Assembly: GCF_001187905.1 (NCBI RefSeq)
Contig: NZ_LGIS01000007.1
Span: 186,001 to 250,000, forward strand
DNA: 64,000 bases
Source of the DNA: Pantoea sp. RIT-PI-b
GTDB taxonomy: Bacteria; Pseudomonadota; Gammaproteobacteria; Enterobacterales; Enterobacteriaceae
Reading direction: 5' to 3'
Shown: positions 60,762-64,000 of the stretch, piece after piece
Layout of the letters: every line of letters begins with the position of its first letter
How positions within the stretch are numbered: position 1 is the first letter of the stretch
Made by a program: the position numbers and the translations under genes
The notes under the pieces: generated by a model
What the model saw: the letters and a program-made list of their open reading frames with translations, nothing else
What the model was told of the DNA's origin: nothing
Databases searched by the model: none

Positions 60762-61580
60762 ATGAGCACATTCAAGACGAAAGACGGCGTTAACCTCTAT
60801 TTTAAAGATTGGGGTAAAGGTCAACCGGTGCTGTTTAGTCACGGCTGGCCGCTGGATGCCGATATGTGGGATAGCCAGCTGAATTTTCTGGCTGAACGTG
60901 GCTACCGCGTCATTGCTTTTGACCGTCGCGGCTTTGGTCGCTCCGAGCAGCCGTGGGAAGGCTACGACTACGATACCTTTGCCGATGATATTCAGGGTCT
61001 TATTGAGCATCTGCAGTTGAATGAGGTGACGCTGGTGGGCTTCTCAATGGGCGGCGGCGATGTGTCGCGCTATATCGGGCGTTACGGTACGGAGAAAGTG
61101 AAAGGGTTGGTGCTGCTGGGCGCGGTCACGCCTATCTTCGGTAAAACCGCCGATCATCCCGAGGGCGTTGAGCAGTCGGTGTTTGATGGCATTAAAGATG
61201 GCTTACGTAAAGATCGGGCGCAGTTTATCAAAGAGTTCGCTACGCCGTTCTATGGCATCAACGCTAGGCAAACAGTTTCTGACGGCGTGCTGACGCAGAC
61301 GCTAAATATTGCGCTGCTGGCATCGCTGAAAGGCACTATTGATTGTGTGACCGCCTTCTCCGAGACCGATTTCCGCGCAGATATCGCTAAGGTTGATGTG
61401 CCAACGCTGGTGATCCATGGCAGTAACGATCAGATCGTGCCGTTTGAAGCCACCGGTAAACTGGTGCATGAACTGATTAAAGGTTCGGAATTGAAGGTTT
61501 ACGAGAACGGCCCGCATGGCTTTGCGGTGACGCATCAGGATCAGCTGAATGCGGATTTGCTGGCGTTTTTACAGAAGTAA
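60762..61580 (+). CDS. Alpha/beta hydrolase, non-haem chloroperoxidase type
   Basis: 272 residues from the ATG at 60762 (ACGGAG upstream). Cofactor-free haloperoxidase/arylesterase family: the oxyanion segment SHGWPLDADMW, nucleophile S95 in GFSMGGGD, acid D223 in HGSNDQIVPFE and H252 in NGPHGFAVTH. Such enzymes hydrolyse esters and can form peracids. It is divergent from the MFS exporter, so the two may act together on one compound (inference). Confidence 0.9.
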   Translation: MSTFKTKDGVNLYFKDWGKGQPVLFSHGWPLDADMWDSQLNFLAERGYRVIAFDRRGFGRSEQPWEGYDYDTFADDIQGLIEHLQLNEVTLVGFSMGGGDVSRYIGRYGTEKVKGLVLLGAVTPIFGKTADHPEGVEQSVFDGIKDGLRKDRAQFIKEFATPFYGINARQTVSDGVLTQTLNIALLASLKGTIDCVTAFSETDFRADIAKVDVPTLVIHGSNDQIVPFEATGKLVHELIKGSELKVYENGPHGFAVTHQDQLNADLLAFLQK

Positions 61581-61592
61581 GGTGCGGTTTTT

Positions 61593-61908
61593 CCCTCACC
61601 CTAACCCTCTCCCGCAGGCGGGAGAGGGGACTAATCCAGCGAATACGTTATGACTGTCTGCTGCAATATTTAATCTTCTCACCCCTAATTATTCCCTCTC
61701 CTGCAGGCGGGAGAGGGGACTGATCCAGCGGATACGTTATGACTGTCTACTGCAATATTTAATCTTCTCACCCCTAATTATTCCCTCTCCCGCAGGCGGG
61801 AGAGGGGACTGATCCAGCGAATACGTTATAACTGTCTGTTGCAATATTTAATCTTCTCACCTCTAATTATTCCCTCTCCTGCAGGCGGGAGAGGGCTAGG
61901 GTGAGGGC
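61593..61908. repeat. Family B palindrome tandem array (89-bp units)
   Basis: Palindromes CCCTCTCC(C/T)GCAGGCGGGAGAGG begin at 61605, 61694, 61783 and 61872, exactly 89 bases apart. Nearly identical spacers read CCAGCGAATACGTTATGACT..., ATATTTAATCTTCTCACC (quoted in parts). The outer ends are CCCTCACCCTAA and CTAGGGTGAGGG, inverted. It lies between the hydrolase stop and treF stop. Confidence 0.88.
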
Positions 61909-61931
61909 ATTTAGGGCATCAGCGCACCATC

Positions 61932-63590
61932 TCAATCCGCCAGTAAATGCCCATACATCGTCATCAATCGGCGGGTAACACCGTTGGTCCAGCCGAAACC
62001 ATCCTGCAGCGGATATTCGCCGCCGCCGCCCGGACGGGAACGATCGCCGCTGATGTCATATTTCTCTACCAGCTTATGGTGCAGCGTATAGAAATTATTC
62101 ACCGTATTCAGCCAGTTAACGGCAATTTCCGTCGCCAGCGTCTCTTCGCCATAATGATTCAATCCGACCACCGCCATCCACTGCAGCGGAGCCCAGGCAT
62201 TTGGTTTATCCCACTGCTCGCCGCTCTCCACCATCGACGTTAACAAGCCGCCTTGCGTCAACAGCAAATGACGCAGCGCCACGGCCTGCAGGTGCGCCTG
62301 TTCGGGCGACGCGAGGCCGAGGAACAGTGGCACCACTGCAGCGGCGGTGAAGGCGCCAAAGCGCTCGCGACGCCAGTCGTAGTCACGATAAACCCCGGCG
62401 GTGTTATCCCACAGGTAGCGGTGAATTGCCTGCTTACGCGCATCGGCTTTTTTCTGCCATGCCAGCGCCGTCAGCTCTTCGCCCTTGGCATGCGACAGCG
62501 TCGAAATCATCAGTTCCAGCTTGTAGAGGAATGCGTTGAGATCGATCGGAATAAATTGTGTGGTGCGAATACTCGCCAGACGCTGCGGATCGCGCAGCCA
62601 GCGTGAAGAGTAATCCCAGCCTGATGCGGCACCGGCACGCAGATCGCGATACACTTCGTTCGCCGGACGTCCCGATTTTTTCGCGGTTTCAATATCTTCC
62701 AGCCATGACTCATCACGCGGCGTGTCGCGGTCATCCCAGTAACGGTTCAGCAGCGAACCATCTGGCATGCGCACCACGTGGCGATAGGCCTGATGCGGCA
62801 TCAGTTCGCCCGCGCCATCCATCCAGAATTGATACTCTTTCATTAACTGATCGAGATAGCGTTTCGCGCCGCGAATGCCATCCTCTTCGAACAGTTCCAC
62901 CATCAGCGCAAACACCGGCGGCTGCGAACGGCTGAGATAGTAAGTCCGGTTGCCGTTTGGCACGTGACCGTAGTTATCAATCAACCAGGCGAAGTTGTCC
63001 GCCATATGTCGCAGCAGATCGTCGCGTCCCGCATCGGCGAGGCCAAGCATGCTGAAGTAGGAGTCCCAGTAATAGGTTTCTCCAAATCGACCGCCCGGCA
63101 CCACATAAGGTTTTGGCAGCGGCAGCAGCGAGGAATGCGCTAAATGTTGCTGCGGCATTTTGGTTAACACTGGCCACAGATCGTCTATATGTTCCGTTAA
63201 GGTTTTATCCGGATTAGAAACATAAAAACTCTCATTCACCTGTGGTGAATAAAAATGTTCGTGCACGAATTTTTCCAGATCAAAATCCGCTGCACGTTTA
63301 CGCCGGCGAAAGCGGATTAAAATATCCAGCGGGTCGAATTTAGGCGCACAGTCCGGGAAGGTTTTGCTGTCGGCAAATATGTGCGAAGTCTGCACCTGCT
63401 CAAACAGTTCCATGTAGCGATCGGCAGGCGTCAGCGCATCCGGCGCGGGAAGACCTTCGATCAGCTCAGGTTCCGGCTCCGAATCTTGCATACCTTCGCG
63501 GACAAATTCATGAGGATTATATTGATACTCCAGTTCAGCATCTGCGCGTCGATCCTCGAAAGCGTTATATTGCTGTTGGTTAGTATTAAT
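61932..63590 (-). CDS. treF: Cytoplasmic trehalase
   Basis: 552 residues if started at the ATT at 63590; E. coli TreF has 549. GH37 hydrolase cleaving trehalose to two glucoses. It shows trehalase signatures [15 protein letters not shown] and [13 protein letters not shown], the catalytic acid in [14 protein letters not shown] and the base in [14 protein letters not shown]. There is no signal peptide, so it is TreF rather than periplasmic TreA. The open frame extends to a TTG at 63629, but TATAAT abuts that TTG. An ideal AGGAGG sits five bases before ATT, where homology also begins, so ATT initiation is favoured. Osmotic or RpoS control, known for E. coli treF, is plausible. Confidence 0.9.
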   Translation of the reverse strand: MNTNQQQYNAFEDRRADAELEYQYNPHEFVREGMQDSEPEPELIEGLPAPDALTPADRYMELFEQVQTSHIFADSKTFPDCAPKFDPLDILIRFRRRKRAADFDLEKFVHEHFYSPQVNESFYVSNPDKTLTEHIDDLWPVLTKMPQQHLAHSSLLPLPKPYVVPGGRFGETYYWDSYFSMLGLADAGRDDLLRHMADNFAWLIDNYGHVPNGNRTYYLSRSQPPVFALMVELFEEDGIRGAKRYLDQLMKEYQFWMDGAGELMPHQAYRHVVRMPDGSLLNRYWDDRDTPRDESWLEDIETAKKSGRPANEVYRDLRAGAASGWDYSSRWLRDPQRLASIRTTQFIPIDLNAFLYKLELMISTLSHAKGEELTALAWQKKADARKQAIHRYLWDNTAGVYRDYDWRRERFGAFTAAAVVPLFLGLASPEQAHLQAVALRHLLLTQGGLLTSMVESGEQWDKPNAWAPLQWMAVVGLNHYGEETLATEIAVNWLNTVNNFYTLHHKLVEKYDISGDRSRPGGGGEYPLQDGFGWTNGVTRRLMTMYGHLLAD

Positions 63591-63629
63591 AGCAGCCTCC
63601 TGGTAAATTCTTGAATGCGTAAAGGACAA

Positions 63630-63635
63630 ATTATA
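63630..63635 (-). promoter_or_regulatory. Probable -10 box of treF
   Basis: TATAAT on the minus strand at 63635-63630, preceded by C (CTATAAT). A TTGTTT about 16 bases further upstream is a possible -35. The transcript would start near 63625 and carry AGGAGG before the ATT at 63590. Confidence 0.5.
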
Positions 63636-64000
63636 GAGCTATGAACGGGCGAAACAACAATGCGAATTATCTATGAACGTAATAAATCATGTCGATGGAT
63701 CGCGGGTTTTTACGATTGTTCAGCGATTACAACGGACTATATTTCAGGAATTGAAAGCGGCTTTTAGGATGGATGTTTAAATAACTGCACAGAATTATCT
63801 GTAATTAAGAAAATCGCTAATATTGGCGTGAAAAAGGGCGGGATGGCTTGATCAATTTATGGCAAACGCAGCGGGGGCTAAGCGGTTTTTCCCTCACCCT
63901 AACCCTCTCCCACTTGCGGGAGAGGGAATGTTTAGGGCTGAAGCGGACTCGATCGGCTCCCTCGCCCGCTTGCGGGAGAGGGCTGGGGTGAGGGACCAAG
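63636..64000. other. Upstream region of treF without a gene
   Basis: No credible open frame to the window end. Contains AT-rich promoter-type DNA and a family B repeat pair from 63891. Confidence 0.6.
63891..63994. repeat. Family B palindrome pair with inverted ends
   Basis: CCCTCACCCTAACCCTCTCC at 63891 with hairpin CCCTCTCCC/GGGAGAGGG, then a second hairpin (CCCTCGCCCGCTTGCGGGAG) running into AGGGCTGGGGTGAGGG at 63994. Confidence 0.82.

Noticed and set aside
61593..61908. Possible CRISPR array because of regular repeats
   Set aside because: Spacers are nearly identical and the repeated unit is 89 bp with an internal hairpin; CRISPR arrays have short identical repeats and unique spacers. 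No cas genes are nearby.
63591..63629. TTG start of treF at 63629
   Set aside because: It directly abuts a TATAAT box and lacks a ribosome site, whereas AGGAGG fits an ATT start at 63590.

Overview
The window is chromosomal DNA of an enteric gammaproteobacterium. The deo genes, cytoplasmic trehalase TreF, YciG/YciF-type stress proteins and codon usage point to Erwiniaceae, most likely Pantoea or a close relative. This is inferred from resemblance to remembered Escherichia coli proteins; no database search was possible.

Layout. 1-3907 is the deoxyribonucleoside salvage operon deoC(partial)-deoA-deoB-deoD. It is followed by a PBP2 paralogue (4108-5982), a soluble two-PAS chemotaxis transducer (5992-7314) and tRNA-Phe (7510-7585) with its own promoter and terminator. 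From the tRNA to about 13.4 kb the DNA is AT-rich and accessory. It holds gene remnants (a LysR tail, a dehydrogenase tail, a frameshifted membrane gene), orphan membrane proteins, an Ail/OmpX-type barrel and a lipoprotein. Next, on the minus strand, is a contact-dependent inhibition locus in the order cdiB-cdiC-cdiA-cdiI (23773-12289). It has a 3002-residue CdiA with a VENN boundary, a HlyC-like acyltransferase, and a two-helix membrane protein as candidate immunity protein. A second very large surface protein (about 2033 residues, 19 Ig-like modules, an EP-repeat linker, no visible Sec signal) lies at 24196-30297.

30.5-38.9 kb carries metabolic and stress genes: a PPOX-reductase-ferredoxin fusion with a GST, a YciF/YciG pair, a DHA2 exporter, and a tartrate/D-malate dehydrogenase next to an internally deleted MFS transporter and a divergent LysR regulator. 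39.3-46.2 kb is an operon-like run of a LysR regulator, a flavin monooxygenase, two CMD/AhpD proteins and a polar-amino-acid-type ABC transporter whose first permease is frameshifted. 46.3-49.2 kb has an HxlR regulator with a 35-bp dyad upstream, a FabF-like ketosynthase, a MarR regulator and a SnoaL-like protein with a perfect 23-bp operator-like palindrome. Then come uxuA, a BvgS/EvgS-type phosphorelay pair, a PAS-GGDEF protein, a YtcJ-like amidohydrolase with divergent LysR, an MFS exporter, an alpha/beta hydrolase and treF, which appears to start with ATT.

Two families of short palindromic intergenic repeats are scattered through the window. Family A comprises GTAGGG(N)CAT palindromes, usually in inverted pairs, whose arm sequences differ between copies but stay self-complementary. 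Family B comprises CCCTCTCCC/GGGAGAGGG hairpins bounded by inverted CCCTCACCCTAA ends. Two family B loci are expanded into tandem arrays with 77-bp and 89-bp units.
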